From contig JAGFNQ010000887.1 of the NCBI GenBank assembly GCA_024364735.1, forward strand, positions 373,569 to 437,568: 64,000 nucleotides of DNA, written 5' to 3'. Each line of letters starts with the position of its first letter. The stretch's first letter is position 1. This document shows, in pieces, positions 33,901 through 45,560 of this stretch. The notes below the pieces were generated by a model, which was not told where the DNA came from, did not search any database, and was given only the letters and a program-made list of their open reading frames with translations. The position numbers and the translations under genes were made by a program. Source of the DNA: Boesenbergia rotunda. Lineage: Eukaryota; Streptophyta; Magnoliopsida; Zingiberales; Zingiberaceae.

Positions 33901-36900
33901 TCATGTGGCGGCCTTCTCGGTTTCTGATTTACCTCTTTACAAATGGTTGTAGAGCTAGCCGTGTGGGGCGCTCGGGGTCAGCGCATGACCTTTTGCAGAA
34001 ATGAATTGCTGATATCTCATGGCTGTTCTTGCTCAAGATTTCTTTTCATGGCTCTCAACAGTGGTTGCACATTTCATAGTTATTTGAAGTGCATAAATTT
34101 GTGGCTAATTTTTTATGTGGTTGAGGTTTGGGCATGGCATAAAATTTTCCATGATTTCCGTATCTCTTCAGGTTGTCAATTTCTCCTTTTGGAATTTTGG
34201 AACATGTTGTAAAACCTTTGTTATTGTGATGTTCATATATCCCTTATGGGCTTTACCTCCTTTTCCATGTTTTTTATTGTCATCTAGCTATCTATAAACT
34301 CTGATGGCTCATTTATGCACTAGGTCTTCATACTAGATTATGTTCTTGCAGGTATTGGGTATACGTTGGATCCTGACTTTTCCTTTGTGAAGATTGCTGC
34401 TCCATATGCTCAGGTCAAAATGGTTCATGTTTTTTTTTACTCGTCAGAGTCCGGATTTTGGCTGCTAGTTGATGGTTTACTTTGTTTTCCCACCATCAAT
34501 ACTCACATCACAAGCTATACATTATTGTCTTCGACACCATTCATGTTTCTCACCACCTTCATTCAATATCTTTTGTGAAGTCAGGGCATCTTTCCTCAAA
34601 GAAATTTCATCCTTCGCTTCATTGGTCTCATTCTTTTAAATAATCTCTCATCTTTATTTTTTTCATTGCCATTTGTATGAATCCTAAACCAACTCTATTT
34701 TGCTTTTGACACCCTTTTATTTTGCTTTCTAATGGTTAATTCCATATCCCTTGGCCATAGCTCACAACTGATAATTTTACTTCTAATGAAACCTTCAGGA
34801 ACTACTTGACGTACGACAGAAACAACAGGGTGGAGCTGAACTTGTTCAAGAGATACGTAAACAAGCTAATGATGTATGGGGAATATATCTTATTGGCTTT
34901 TCTTCCCATCTCTCAGTCTGATGGCTTGTTATAAACAATTTGTTATTATAAGAGCTGCACTTGTATACCTGACCATGCTAATGGCTTTTCCTGAGAATAT
35001 TTCAGTTTTAGTTTAGCAATTTATGTTTTTTGATACTGCTATGAAGAACTACTTGTCCATTTTATACTTTTATCACTAGCTTTTAATGGTAGCATGTCAT
35101 GAACATGATCGACAATCTTACCTGATAAATTATTACATAATTCACAAACTTGAGATTATTGCTGCAAGCAACTTCCAATAATTTTTTTTTTTTGAAATTT
35201 CAAAGTAATTGACTAGATTTTCCTTTTTCTTGATTTCATTTTCACTTCATTAATTGCAGGCTCGGGATTCTACAATCTCAATGCCATACAGGATACAGAG
35301 AATAGAAGACATTGTAACCCAACTCGAGTCAGGAGATCTAAAACTCCGAGTTAGAGTGCTTGAGGTATCACTATGCACTACTGCACTTAACAATATTCCT
35401 ATGTTAAGCAACTGCATCTTGTGAAGGAGTCCTTTTTGTGACTGAAGACATGGACAACAAGGGAAATGGACCATTGAGACAATATTGGAGCATTTGCTGA
35501 ATGAGAATCTTTTGCTCATGCCCTTTTCTCCAAAAAGAATACTTGTAGGATTTGATCCATTGCACACAGTCATACCTGCTTGCTTATTCCTGCTGATTCA
35601 ATATAGTTTGTTCCTTTTCATAGAATAATTATGACCAATATGACTACTCAGAAAGATTTGTTGTAGTAGAAAGGAATAGTTGAGGGTTTTCTAGTACTAC
35701 TAAATCTTAATTACTAATGATCTACATAACCAATGCTGTAACCACCATCATCACGTGATAAGGAAACCTTCAAGTTTATGCCAATAATCTCATGCGTCCA
35801 TCTTTGTTGACGCTGACTTTTTATACCTATTCTCTTCTAACTGCACAATACTCTGGCTCAAAGTATTAAGTATGATTAATCTTAATTCAGTCTTATCAAA
35901 TTTTTCATTTTAACTTTAGAGGCATATGATAATCACATATGAGTCCGTAAGTTCCTCTTCATTTTAACTACTCAATATTCTTATAGTTATGTATCCATCA
36001 AACATTTTGTGTAAAATTCTTATGAATTTTTTTGTCCAACCGTCTTAACTATTCCTTAACTTCTTTTCTATTTTTTTTTAATGATAGTGAAAATCATACC
36101 AATGTTCTTACACTTATGTAAAATTCTTAGGATTCTTTTTGTTCAACCATTTTAAATATTCCTTTCTTTTCTGTTCATTTTCGTTTGAAATAATAATGAA
36201 AATCATACCAATTGTTTTATGTACTTGAATAACCTGATTGTAAAAATAGAAGTAATAATAATAATTAATTAAATAAATAAAATTGTTACTTTATGTGCCT
36301 TTGAGGCTTTTATAGCCTGTGCTGTTAATTGACATCGTGCGTTAATATCCGTGTCAAGATTTTAGAACTTATATGTGATTCATGGATTCTTTATGATTTA
36401 CTCATTCTCCAGTCAGAAAGAGCTGCAAGAAAAGCCTCAGTGTTGCAGATGGCTACCATTTATACAGCCGCAAGTGGAACCTTACTGAATATTGGAGTCA
36501 CACTGAGCAGTCTGGGAAACCAACCGATTGCATATGGATCTTTTATTGGTGCTGGTGAGTGATTAGTCTAACATAGATATTAACAAAGCTGCAAATTTTG
36601 AACTTTGTTTGATTGAAGCAATCTATAGGCTTCACCGATGCAAACTCATCTTGCATAGTGAATGTTTATTTTAAGTGCGGTCAGTACAGCTTAGTAGTCA
36701 GTGATCCCCAGTTTCATTGTGGCTCTGCCACCTCCAGTAGTGACATAGTAAGCCAACCAACATATTCACTGATCCTTTTTTTTTAACCGCCCCATCCTGT
36801 GGATTTTTTCTCCAGCCCACAAGATTGGCTATCCACATTGTCATTGTCGGGTAAGCTTGAATCTTTAAAGATGGAGTAGCTTTAACTCTCCATTTCTTCT

Positions 36901-37314
36901 GTATTGATATAGGGGCAACCCTTTATCATCAAAGAAAAGATGGCTTGCCCCTCTGCACCACGGTTTGCATCCTGTTTTACTCACCACCTCCTTGTCCAGG
37001 CAACTTGAGGTTTTTTCGTTGCAATTTTTGTTTCATGATCACCACCATCTATCTGAGTGGTAGCAAAATAGCGACTCTATTAGTTTCAGTTTTTTGAGTT
37101 GTGATATTCGTTCTGCCTATGACAGTATCCAATATGTTCATAGGATATCCGCATTGTGCACTCACAGATCAAGATGGTCTGCCAGTTTCTTTACAATTTC
37201 TGTAAAATTGTCAGTGTACTCACTCCTTACAAACATGCAGGTGTCTTCCTGATTCTAGTACTCAGATCGATGCAAAGAGTTAAAAAGCTTGATAAATTCG
37301 AGAAGATGATCTGA
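24976..37314 (+). CDS. ABC1K8: ABC1-family atypical kinase, chloroplast (ABC1K8/OSA1-like)
   Basis: Seventeen coding exons: 24976-25578, 25977-26120, 26584-26709, 27260-27347, 28237-28330, 29766-29859, 29956-30010, 30172-30263, 30661-30831, 32878-32934, 33034-33117, 33229-33313, 34352-34413, 34799-34873, 35260-35364, 36413-36554 and 37241-37314. All introns are GT-AG and the frame closes at 716 residues. A 5' UTR exon probably ends at 24161 and splices to 24950. ABC1 hallmarks are intact: KLGQ in PTFIKLGQLSSTR (about residues 221-233), the Ala-rich loop AAASLGQV (285-292), lysine in VVVKIQRPG (K306), ExD in EIDYINEGKNADRF, the catalytic HADPHPGNL (440-448) and DFG (460-462). The first about 200 residues include a likely chloroplast transit peptide; the C-terminus has two hydrophobic segments. 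Arabidopsis ABC1K8/OSA1 acts at chloroplast membranes in oxidative and metal stress; the substrate is unknown. The paralogue assignment is from overall resemblance. Confidence 0.92.
30832..32877. other. Large intron 9 of ABC1K8
   Basis: About 2 kb, with no nested gene. Its right half carries the degenerate repeat array described at 31850-32600. The left half shows only chance frames. Confidence 0.6.
31850..32600. repeat. Degenerate tandem repeat of about 60 bp in ABC1K8 intron 9
   Basis: Units built on GACTCCAACTTTG, CTTGGACATCATTGA and TTCTAAGC-like words recur at a period near 60 bp. The right end is the clearest: in one frame it translates as three 20-residue repeats starting LDDID, LDVID and LNIVN. 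Older units to the left are heavily diverged. Nothing suggests translation. Confidence 0.55.
33793..34016 (+). mobile_element. tRNA-derived SINE in ABC1K8 intron 12
   Basis: The body is 33809-34000. RNA polymerase III boxes are visible: an A box TAGCCGAGTTGG (33830-33841) and a B box GGTCGATTCC (about 33867-33876). It is flanked by a 16-bp target duplication, ATGAATTGTTGATATC at 33793-33808 and the same with one change at 34001-34016, the length expected for LINE-mediated insertion. The tail is short (CCTTTTGCAGAA). It has the size and box spacing of plant SINEs; the family is not assigned. Confidence 0.85.
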
Positions 37315-38316
37315 CTTCTGGTCTGATAAAGCTACCGGTCTACATTTAGGACAAATTGCATTAAATTGATACTGCATCGAGATGCACATTAAGCATCAAA
37401 TCTTGTCAAATCTACAAGATGTAAAGATTTTGTTCTTCCTCAAATAAAAACAAAACAACTTATTTTTCAGCTCGTATAGTGTTAAGTTTAATGAGATTCT
37501 TTAATCCATAATCTGTCAAGCTGAATATTAAGTGGATTCTTTTTCCGACATAGTTGAATTGGTCGTCACCTGATAAATTTATAGAATGCAATAACAGTCG
37601 ATTTTCGATAAAGCTGAGAGAATTATTTTCCTACTCGGTTCAGCATGAGTTTTTTTTAGATATTTCGTGGATTTTGAATTTTACACCAGCCAATATAGAT
37701 AAGCAAAACTGACTAATAAACGTCGACTATAATGATAAATTTGCCAGTTCTTCAATCTGAAATGACATACATATATACTTCTAGGCTATGTTTAGTGTGA
37801 GATAATCAATTTTGTAATATAATTAGGATTATATTATAAGATTGATTATTTTATTTGATACATTTTAAAAATTATAATGTAATGTAATTTGTACTATACA
37901 AGTTAAGTAAAATTTTGTAATCTGTATTACATCGCATTATTTAAAAAAACTTGCAGAGTTTATTTGAACTTATTTTATGAAAATAAAATTGAAAGATATT
38001 AGTAGGTCTAAAACAATAAAATTAATATTTTTAGAAAATAAATGTGAATACATTCCATTATCAATTTATAACTAAAATCAATTGCAAAATTATCCCCAGG
38101 CTTTTAATAGATATCTATTTTTGTTGATTGAAACTAAGGCCAAATTGGGACAAAATAAAATTTGAAATAGAACCAAACTAATAATCAAGATGCGTTTTAA
38201 TTTAATTCTTTTTTTTTCAAAACAAAAAATAAAATAGTTTTAATTAACTAAACTCCTCTTCTTGGATGGCTATTTGTGTCTCCCGTTAATGCCGGCCTAT
38301 CAACAGCTCTTACGGA
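37315..38316. other. ABC1K8 3' UTR and intergenic spacer
   Basis: No gene is seen. A diverged SINE-like stretch is listed separately at 37546-37640. The part at 37785-37960 (GGCTATGTTTAGTGTGAG onward, with many TAATATAATT words) resembles one end of a MITE, but no partner end was found. Confidence 0.5.
37546..37640 (+). mobile_element. Diverged SINE remnant
   Basis: CATAGTTGAATTGGTC and CAGTCGATTTTCGATAAAGC line up with the A-box region and B-box region of the SINE at 33809-34000 with the same spacing. It is older and lacks clear ends or target duplication. Confidence 0.4.
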
Positions 38317-38326
38317 CTATAAATAT
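38317..38326 (+). promoter_or_regulatory. TATA box of the NOI-domain gene
   Basis: CTATAAATAT lies about 100 bp before the ATG at 38426, followed by a CT-rich leader containing CTCCTCCTCCTC. Confidence 0.7.
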
Positions 38327-38425
38327 CCCCCCGTTTGACGTAATTTATTGAATCATCTCCCTTCCCATCTCCTCCGCAGCCTCCTCCTCCTCTTCATTTC
38401 CTCCTCTCGATTTCTCGAAAGGAGA

Positions 38426-38940
38426 ATGACAGTAAGTCTCGATTAATTTTGTTTTTTCTCCCTCTCTTTTTTTACCTTGCTATGTGGTCGATCGATGGCT
38501 GATAGATCCAAACTTCTGTTCTCCAGTATATTATTTGCTCGTACAAAAAATCTTCATAATTAATTTGCACTAGAAACATGATATAAGTTTTAGAATTATG
38601 TGTTTCCTTTGACTTGGATAGGACAAGGGTCGTCCTCTGCCCAAATTTGGCGAGTGGGATGTCAATGATCCTGCTTCTGCAGAGGGTTTCACCGTGATCT
38701 TTAACAAAGCTCGAGATGAGAGGAAAACAAGTGCCAACACTAACGAACAGAGCAAGTTTAGCAAGGAGGAGATGGCTTTTAAACAAGGACCTTATACTTC
38801 CAAGCCACATGCTGTAAGAATTTAGTCGTATAGCTGATTTCAATATATATATCTGATCATTTACATTTGCTAATTAATTGATCATCTATTTGCGGTAGCA
38901 GAATAAATGGTTTTGCTGCATGGCACCGGCAGAACAATGA
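38426..38940 (+). CDS. RIN4/NOI-domain small protein
   Basis: Three coding exons: 38426-38431 (ATGACA), 38622-38813 and 38902-38940, joined in frame to 78 residues. The NOI signature is present near the N-terminus: PLPKFGEWDVNDPASAEGF then TVIFNKARDERK. The C-terminus has a Cys pair in WFCCM, where RIN4-type proteins are acylated and held at the plasma membrane. RIN4 is a defence regulator cleaved by bacterial effectors within PxFGxW motifs; short single-NOI proteins are a large plant family whose individual roles are mostly unknown. The last acceptor could also lie 3 nt upstream, adding one Gln. No damage is seen. Confidence 0.85.
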
Positions 38941-39330
38941 GGAAGGAAGCCCTGGGACGGTATTAGCTAGATATGCATGCATGCTGGATTTATGTTATTT
39001 TTAGCAAACAATATTGATATATATATAGATATTGCAGCAGAAACCATTTGCCAGTCTTCATTTGCAGATTTGCAGAAGCAGCTGAGTGAAGGCTAAATGG
39101 CTTGACTGAGAGGGCATTTGAAGAAGAAAAGCTGGGATGAAGAAGAAAATCTGTATTACATGTTGATATTTTTGTGTAGTTTTGTTTTCCATGGTTCAAT
39201 CCTTTGTTTCTGTTAAACAATTTGCACTCATATCTATACATGTATGAATTAAGGGATGATGTTAATATGTATTAATGTGCCTATTTACTGCTCTTTGCTC
39301 TAATCTTTTTCAATAATAAATTTAGTATAA

Positions 39331-39335
39331 ATTAG
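39331..39335. repeat. Target site duplication ATTAG, left copy
   Basis: ATTAG at 39331-39335 and 41742-41746 flank the copia derivative exactly. Confidence 0.92.
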
Positions 39336-39734
39336 TGAAAACGAGGTTAATACGAAAAACGACAACAAGAACAATAGAGAACACACCAGATTTACGTGGA
39401 AAATCCTTGACGGGAAAAACCACGTACAGAGGAGGAAAAATCACTATGAACGGTGGAATACAAAGTCGGCGGCTCTGATAAAATAAAGAGAAGTAGAGAG
39501 AAAAGAGAGGTAAAAAGAAAGAAAGAAGAGATAACCAAATAACTTTCTTAATTGATTGAATAAACTTGTCTATGAGATACATAATTTATAAAGACCCTAG
39601 GATACTTAGTCAAAAGAAAAATTAATAACGAAACTGTTAATTAACAGATTTATAAGAATCTGTTAATTAACAAATTAATAAGAAAATAACAAATTAACGG
39701 ATTAAACTAAATTCAGGTCACCAAATTCTAACCA
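39336..39734 (-). repeat. 3' LTR of the copia derivative
   Basis: 399 bp, nearly identical to 41344-41741. Just outside it on the minus strand is a purine-rich AAGGTGGAGA serving as polypurine tract (about 39735-39744). Confidence 0.92.
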
Positions 39735-39861
39735 TCTCCACCTTGACGCGAATTTCATAAATCTTCAAAAGAAAATTCTTCACCTCTTCCACAAAAGCCC
39801 CACAGGCAAATCTCAGCATCTAGCATCAACCAAGTCCAAGCAATACTTAAACTTGTCTATA

Positions 39862-40020
39862 GGGAGTACCTCACATTAATGTGTTTTGTCCTCTCATGAA
39901 ACATCTGATCCTTCGTGAGGAAAATGACACTCTGACTATCACAAAAGAGTGTAGTAATCTGCAAGTCTTCGCTAAGCTCACTGAAGAGTCCTTTCAACCA
40001 AATAGCTTTCTTACAAGTTT
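39862..40020 (-). pseudogene. C-terminal remnant of copia RNase H
   Basis: The minus strand reads AIWLKGLFSELSED, then LFCDSQSVIFLTKDQMFHE and RTKHINVRY, the familiar last part of copia RNase H. It directly follows gag-pre-integrase sequence, so the deletion junction lies close to 40020-40060. Confidence 0.8.
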
Positions 40021-40059
40021 CTCATAAGTGATCTTCTTTTATCAATGTCACCTTGTGAT

Positions 40060-40337
40060 GGCAACATCACCTATTACTGTAGATCCCTGCAGAACATATA
40101 AATTGGCGGTTCTCCTTAGTCCCTTCATCACAACAAGAGACCCTTTACTGACCTTCACAGCTCCACCTTCACCAGTGCACCTGTACCTTTAGAATCAAGA
40201 ATACTCAAAGAGATCATATTTCTCTTCAAATCAGGGGCGTGCCTCACATTACCAAGTGTCCGAATGGTACCATCAAACATCTTAATTCTGACCGTACCAA
40301 TGCCAGCGATTCTGCAGGATGCATTATTGCCCATCAA
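40060..40337 (-). pseudogene. Copia protease/gag-pre-integrase remnant
   Basis: A 60-codon minus frame (40337-40155) contains GIGTVRIKMFDGTIRTL and LGNVRHAPDLKRNMISL, the conserved segment between protease and integrase in copia Pol. It continues past a frameshift as LVVMKG and GSTVIGDVAI toward about 40060. Confidence 0.75.
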
Positions 40338-40373
40338 AATGACACCACTTGAAACCGTTTCATATGTTGAAAA

Positions 40374-41297
40374 CTAGTCTCGATTGGGGCATATATGAAA
40401 CGTACAGCCAGAATCAAGAATCCATTCCTCACTCTGCTTTAAATCAGCATCAGATGCAACGAGAAATTTACCATCACTGTGATTTTCGACAACATCTGCC
40501 TCACCAAAATTCTTTGATTGTTTTCCCCTTGAATTTTCACCTACCCTTTTATTCTTATTCTGCAGCTTGTAACATTCTGATTTGATGTGATCCTTCTTCT
40601 TACAATAATTACAGATCTTATCGCTATTTTTGGATTTCGATCTGCCCCTGTTATTACCATCAGAGTCTTCCACCTGAGTCCTTCCTCGAATAATAAGACC
40701 CTCACCCTGAGCCTCAGATCCTTCGACAAGCTGTTTCATTTTCTCTTTTGAAAATAATGAATCATAAACTTCATTCAAAGTAAGAGTATCATGGCTATAT
40801 AAAATAATATCTCTAAAAGTCGTATATGACGAGGGTAAAGAACACAGTAAGATCAATGCTAAATCTTCATCGTCATATTTGACCTCCAAAGCCTCTAGGT
40901 CAGAGACGATTTCCTTAAACACGATTAAGTGATCTCTTAACGATGTACCTTCTGCCATGCGATAAGAATACAAACGTTGTTTCAGACCCAGTTTGCTCGT
41001 AAAACTTTTTCTCATGCACAATTGCTCCAGTTTTAGCCATAGTGCAGCGGCGGATTTTTCCTTTAAAACATCCTGTAAAATCTCATTCGATAGGTGAAGG
41101 TAGATCTGAGATAGAGCTTTTCGATCCTTACGTTCCTTTGCCTCCTTTGTCCATGACGAGGGCATGTTGTCTATCCCGAATAGTGCGTCATCCAAGTCCA
41201 GATGCGCTAGCACCGCTCGCATCTTAACTTGCCACAACGTAAACCTGGTGTTGCGATCCAAAATCAGAATATCATACTTCATGCTTGTCGTTGTCAT
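40374..41297 (-). CDS. Copia Gag with protease start
   Basis: 307 codons on the minus strand from ATG at 41297. Gag landmarks are FTLWQVKMRAVLAHLDLDDAL, KEKSAAALWLKLEQLCM and LRDHLIVFKEIVSDLEAL, then a CCHC knuckle CNYCKKKDHIKSEC (about residue 230) and the protease active site in WILDSGCTFHICPN near the end. The frame then stops. Gag is intact up to the protease, so this element might supply or use Gag in trans. Confidence 0.85.
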   Translation of the reverse strand: MTTTSMKYDILILDRNTRFTLWQVKMRAVLAHLDLDDALFGIDNMPSSWTKEAKERKDRKALSQIYLHLSNEILQDVLKEKSAAALWLKLEQLCMRKSFTSKLGLKQRLYSYRMAEGTSLRDHLIVFKEIVSDLEALEVKYDDEDLALILLCSLPSSYTTFRDIILYSHDTLTLNEVYDSLFSKEKMKQLVEGSEAQGEGLIIRGRTQVEDSDGNNRGRSKSKNSDKICNYCKKKDHIKSECYKLQNKNKRVGENSRGKQSKNFGEADVVENHSDGKFLVASDADLKQSEEWILDSGCTFHICPNRD

Positions 41298-41343
41298 TAA
41301 TCCCAGTTGAAATCCTTAAAACCAACCTGGCTCTGATACTACT

Positions 41344-41741
41344 TGAAAACGAGATTAATACGAAAAACGACAACAAGAACAATAGAGAACACACCAGATT
41401 TACGTGGAAAATCCTTGACGGGAAAAATCACGTACAGAGGAGGAAAAATCACTATGAACGATGGAATAAAAAGTCGGCGGCTCTGATAAAGTAAAAAGAA
41501 GTAGAGAGAAAAGAGAGGTAGAGAGAAAGAAAGAAGAGATAACCAAATAACTTTCTTAATTGATTGAATAAACTTGTCCATGAGATACACAATTTATAGA
41601 GACCTTAGGATACTTAGTCAAAAGAAAAATTAATAACGAAATTGTTAATTAACAGATTTATAAGAATCTGTTAATTAACAAATTAATAAGAAAATAACAA
41701 ATTAACGGATTAAACTAAATTCGGATCACCAAATTCTAACA
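41344..41741 (-). repeat. 5' LTR of the copia derivative
   Basis: 398 bp, TGTTAG...TTTTCA on the minus strand, with target duplication ATTAG at 41742-41746. Confidence 0.92.
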
Positions 41742-43083
41742 ATTAGAAAAATCAAAGAACTGGAAATATTTAAATTATTTTATGAAAAATAAAGAAGAGT
41801 TAATTATCTATTTGATTCAATGTGTATTTTTTTTATGAAAATAAAATATAACTTTACTATATATATACAAATTCGATATGTTGTGCATTGTTTCCGTCCG
41901 CGACTGGGGTGCCTAAATTGTTAAACAATGTTTTTTTGGGATTAAGTCAATAAAAAAACTTTAGGGATCAGGGGTTGGGTTATAGTGTTTAAGCAAAAAA
42001 ATTTAAAACGAAAAAAATTAGGTGCTTACGAATATATATTTAAGGTGTCTAATAATACTTTATTTATTTATTTTTTTAATTCTGAATTTAAGTCAATTAA
42101 ATTTTACTTTTATGATGTGTTTGGTTAAGTTACCGTGCATAACTTTAATTATGTCTAGTAATAACATAATAATCATAGTTAAGGGGAATAAAACATACCC
42201 CAATGTTATTTGGTTCAACAAAGTAATGCTATAATCTGATTTCACATTTACTATATATTACCCTGGGCTCAATTTGATATTTTATTAATTTTTAAAATAA
42301 ATTTAATTAATAATATTAATTAATAAGTTGATAATATATATAATAAATAAATATAATTCATTTATAATTTTAAAATTTTAAATAAATTTATATATATTTA
42401 AAATAAATTAGACATTTGATTATAATTTTTAATTCTTCCTCACTTTAATGTGTTGTTTCTCCCCGATAATTTTCACTGTATCGATTCCCAAACCTACGTG
42501 ATCGCTGGCGTTGCCTCTTCCGCAAGCCTCCAGCACCTACTGGCCATTGCCGTGACTGCCGGTTCGCCATCGTCGATTACTCACCTCGGAGGATAATTTT
42601 AGAAAATAAATTGTTAACACCAGAGTCATGGAAAAAAGGCTTCCAAGTTTTTTTTTTAATTTCAGGTTATATTCCCTAATTGTTGACGTGACGAGAATAT
42701 TATATTATTGGGAATCACTGATTACTTAAACTAAACAAATCATTGAGAACCTATCAAGGTTATCAATGATAACCTACTAAGGTTATTAACTATATATAAC
42801 CCCCAACCAACAAGGTCGTCTTAAGGTTACAAGACTCTAAGTGGGGAAAACAAACGAAGCTAGGGCAGGACTTCGCCGTCGAGCCTACCTCGCGCTCTCC
42901 TCCAGCCAGCCATGCATGCCTCGCACTCGCTCGCCTCTGAAAAGCAAATCGGGAGCTTGAAAAAATTGCTTGGCGTGGGCAAAGTCCATAGCGAGCTTCG
43001 AGTCCATTTTTATTTAAAAAAAACTGAGACTCCTCATGGAAGACACAGACGTCTTAATTTTTTATTTTATTTTTAAAAATTAA

Positions 43084-43397
43084 GGGGATGTTTGGTAGAT
43101 TTGTTTTTCATTTTTATTTTTTTGTAGAAAATACGGTTTTCTAGAAAATATGTTTGGTTTGCATTTTTCAGCCTTGTTTTCCAGAAAAAGATATAGCGTT
43201 TTCTGGAAAACTAGAGAATGAAAGAAAGACATTTTTTAGAAAATGAGAAAATAAAACATCCCCTAATATTTTCTCATTTTCTAAAAAATGAAAATAGAAA
43301 ATGAAACAAACCAAACACCCCCTAATATTTTCTCATTTTTTTATTTTCTCATTTTCTGGAAAATGAAAATAAAAAATGCAACAAACCAAACACCCCC
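43084..43397. mobile_element. Tourist-like MITE with tandemly repeated end
   Basis: The core element is 43084-43263, with termini GGGGATGTTT and its complement AAACATCCCC and TAA duplicated at 43081-43083 and 43264-43266, which suits PIF/Harbinger (Tourist) MITEs. Two further units (43264-43322 and 43323-43397) follow, each starting TAATATTTTCTC and ending in CCAAACACCCCC, so the right end has been amplified in tandem. Confidence 0.65.
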
Positions 43398-43815
43398 TAA
43401 TATTTTCTCAAATAATCCTAAATACATATAATATATCTCATAAACATCTATTTTTTTTTTAATTTTAAATATTATAATCCAAGAGGAAATATTGAACCCT
43501 AGAAGCTTAAACCGACTATAACCCAATTCCTAAATCCTAAAATCCATGTGAGCATTTAAAAATTTCAATTTGGAATACGATAACCTAAAAAGGAAGACTA
43601 AATCCTAGAGAAAAAAATCTTATTGACTTAAATCTACTATAACTCAATCTTTAAATCTTAAAATTTTAAATCCTAAATACATATAAATAAAAAAAATTAT
43701 TAAATATGAGTGTCGCCTTCACTAATAAAAAAAAGACTCGAGATGTCTTCCATTGCATCGAAGACGCCTCAAGTTTGGTGGGTGTGCAATACTTCATGAC
43801 ATTTTATCCTTAACA

Positions 43816-43818
<3 letters not shown>

Positions 43819-43911
<93 letters not shown>
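43819..43911. repeat. Long TA microsatellite
   Basis: About 45 uninterrupted AT repeats. The Ile-Tyr frame across it is not a gene. Confidence 0.97.
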
Positions 43912-43912
<1 letters not shown>

Positions 43913-44244
43913 TAAAAATTATTATAAAAAACTAGAGACTAAAAATAAATTATTATATATATAATAATACACACACCAAAAACTGTCGTATAAAAAAAAT
44001 CAATTTTAGTTAAAAAATATTTTAAAAGTACATAATATTTTAAGGATTCAAAATAAGGGGAAATTTTCTTAAACTCCCCAATCTCAAACTCAACTTTGCA
44101 TGCAATCTCCATTCAAAATTTTTTTTACATGCAGTCTCTGATGGAATTGACAAGACAGTTATGTGAGTATTATTTGAAGAAAATTGAGTATAAAAGTTAG
44201 AAATTTAAGTATGTAAGGTTATATCCACCACATCAACAAACTGT

Positions 44245-44335
44245 GTAGTCAATTTTTACTCTTTTATACTCACTTTTCACTCTTTTATACTTATTTTTCA
44301 CTAATGTATACTTAATTTTTACTCTTTTATACTCA
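44245..44335. repeat. Short tandem repeat, about 25-bp unit
   Basis: TTTTTACTCTTTTATACTCA-like units occur four times with small changes. Confidence 0.75.
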
Positions 44336-45164
44336 ATCTATCAGGGAGTAAATGCAAAGAATTTATTAAATAGAGAGTGAAAGTAAAGATCAAATGAGAA
44401 TTGGAAAGTTTTCTACCATTTACCTTCAAAATAACTCATTAAAAAGAATCTTCGAGTTTCCTGGAATATTTAAAATAAAAATGTGTTTATAGTTTTAAAC
44501 AATCCAAAAAATAAGGGAGTCAAAATGATTTAAATTGTACTAAAGCTCCGTGTGAATTTCAAGAATAATTTTTTAAAATTTTTATTTGAAGTCATTTATT
44601 GAGCAAATTGTAAAGGGACATTGTTTAAAATCAATCTGTGGATGATTTTTTTTTGTTAATATTTTACTCATTTAAACTCAAATTTTATTTCGATTTTATT
44701 CTTATAAATTTGGAGAATACATTTTGAATTGTGTCTAAGATTTCTAAAAAAAATTATAAATTACCTTTAAATCTCTAGTTGCATCTTAAATTTTATTTTC
44801 GTTAAAAAAACTTTATTTCCGTTCTCTATATGCAAAATTATATTTACTTCAACTCTCTAATAAATACTAATTTACCTAATTACTCCCATTATTTTTAGTT
44901 ATAAAAAGTTTAAAAAAATATATAATTCTTTCTAAATTCAATATCATATAACTAGAATCTAATATATTTTCTATTAAATTGAGTACGATTTTTTTTTCAA
45001 ATCCAATTGGTCGAAAATTGATCAAAATTGTCCACAACTGATTGGAGCTGGGAGCTTCAATCAATTCCAATCGATTGAGACAATCAATTGGGGAGCTTCA
45101 ATCAATTAAGAATTGTTGATCAATTGTATTTATCATGAGAGAAGATCATCCTAATTTTTTATAT

Positions 45165-45560
45165 GTACAAAATTCTAAAAATAAGTATAATACTTTATAT
45201 GTACAAAATTCTAAAAATAAGTATAATACTTCTTAAATTTAGTATATTTAAATTAAAATTTAATATATTTTCTATCAATTTGAGTATAATTTTTTTTTAC
45301 CTACCAATTAATTAAGAGTTCATACCAATCGATTAACTTAGGATAAATTGATTAGGCCGTACTCAACTTGATAGAAAATGTACTAGATTTTAATTAAATG
45401 ATGTTAAATTTAAGAAAAATTATACTTTATTTCAGACTTTTTATCTTAAAAAATTGAGGTAATTCGATAAATTGATAATTGAAGCATATAAACTTTGCAT
45501 GTACGGAGTTTCGATAAATCGATAATTGAAGTATATAAATTTTGCATGTACGGAATCGAA
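45165..45560. repeat. Two local tandem duplications upstream of CBL
   Basis: TTATATGTACAAAATTC followed by TAAAAATAAGTATAATACT occurs twice in tandem at about 45157-45232. TCGATAAATCGATAATTGAA-type sequence ending TTTGCATGTACGGA is duplicated at about 45460-45555. Confidence 0.75.

Larger units (their letters stand above)
39336..41741 (-). mobile_element. Ty1/copia internal-deletion derivative
   Basis: LTRs 39336-39734 and 41344-41741 (about 399 bp, nearly identical) are flanked by ATTAG. It is in minus orientation: a variant tRNA-Met primer site TAGTATCAGAGC reads at 41341-41330. Gag and a protease start are followed by a short gag-pre-integrase piece and then directly by the C-terminal end of RNase H. 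Integrase and RT are missing, consistent with one internal deletion. It cannot move alone. Confidence 0.93.

Noticed and set aside
37785..38000. Possible MITE starting GGCTATGTTTAGTG
   Set aside because: Only one end is recognisable, so it cannot be delimited.
38472..38843. 123-codon minus-strand frame
   Set aside because: It is a shadow of the NOI-domain exon 38622-38813, which has a clear family signature on the plus strand.
42110..42240. Possible MITE starting TGTGTTTGGTTAAG
   Set aside because: No matching inverted end or target duplication could be found nearby.
43753..43935. 60-codon frame rich in Ile-Tyr
   Set aside because: It is the translation of a TA microsatellite.
44990..45140. 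CAATTGATT/AATCGATTG inverted words suggesting a regulatory palindrome
   Set aside because: They are degenerate, AT-biased and without consistent spacing; this is likely composition.
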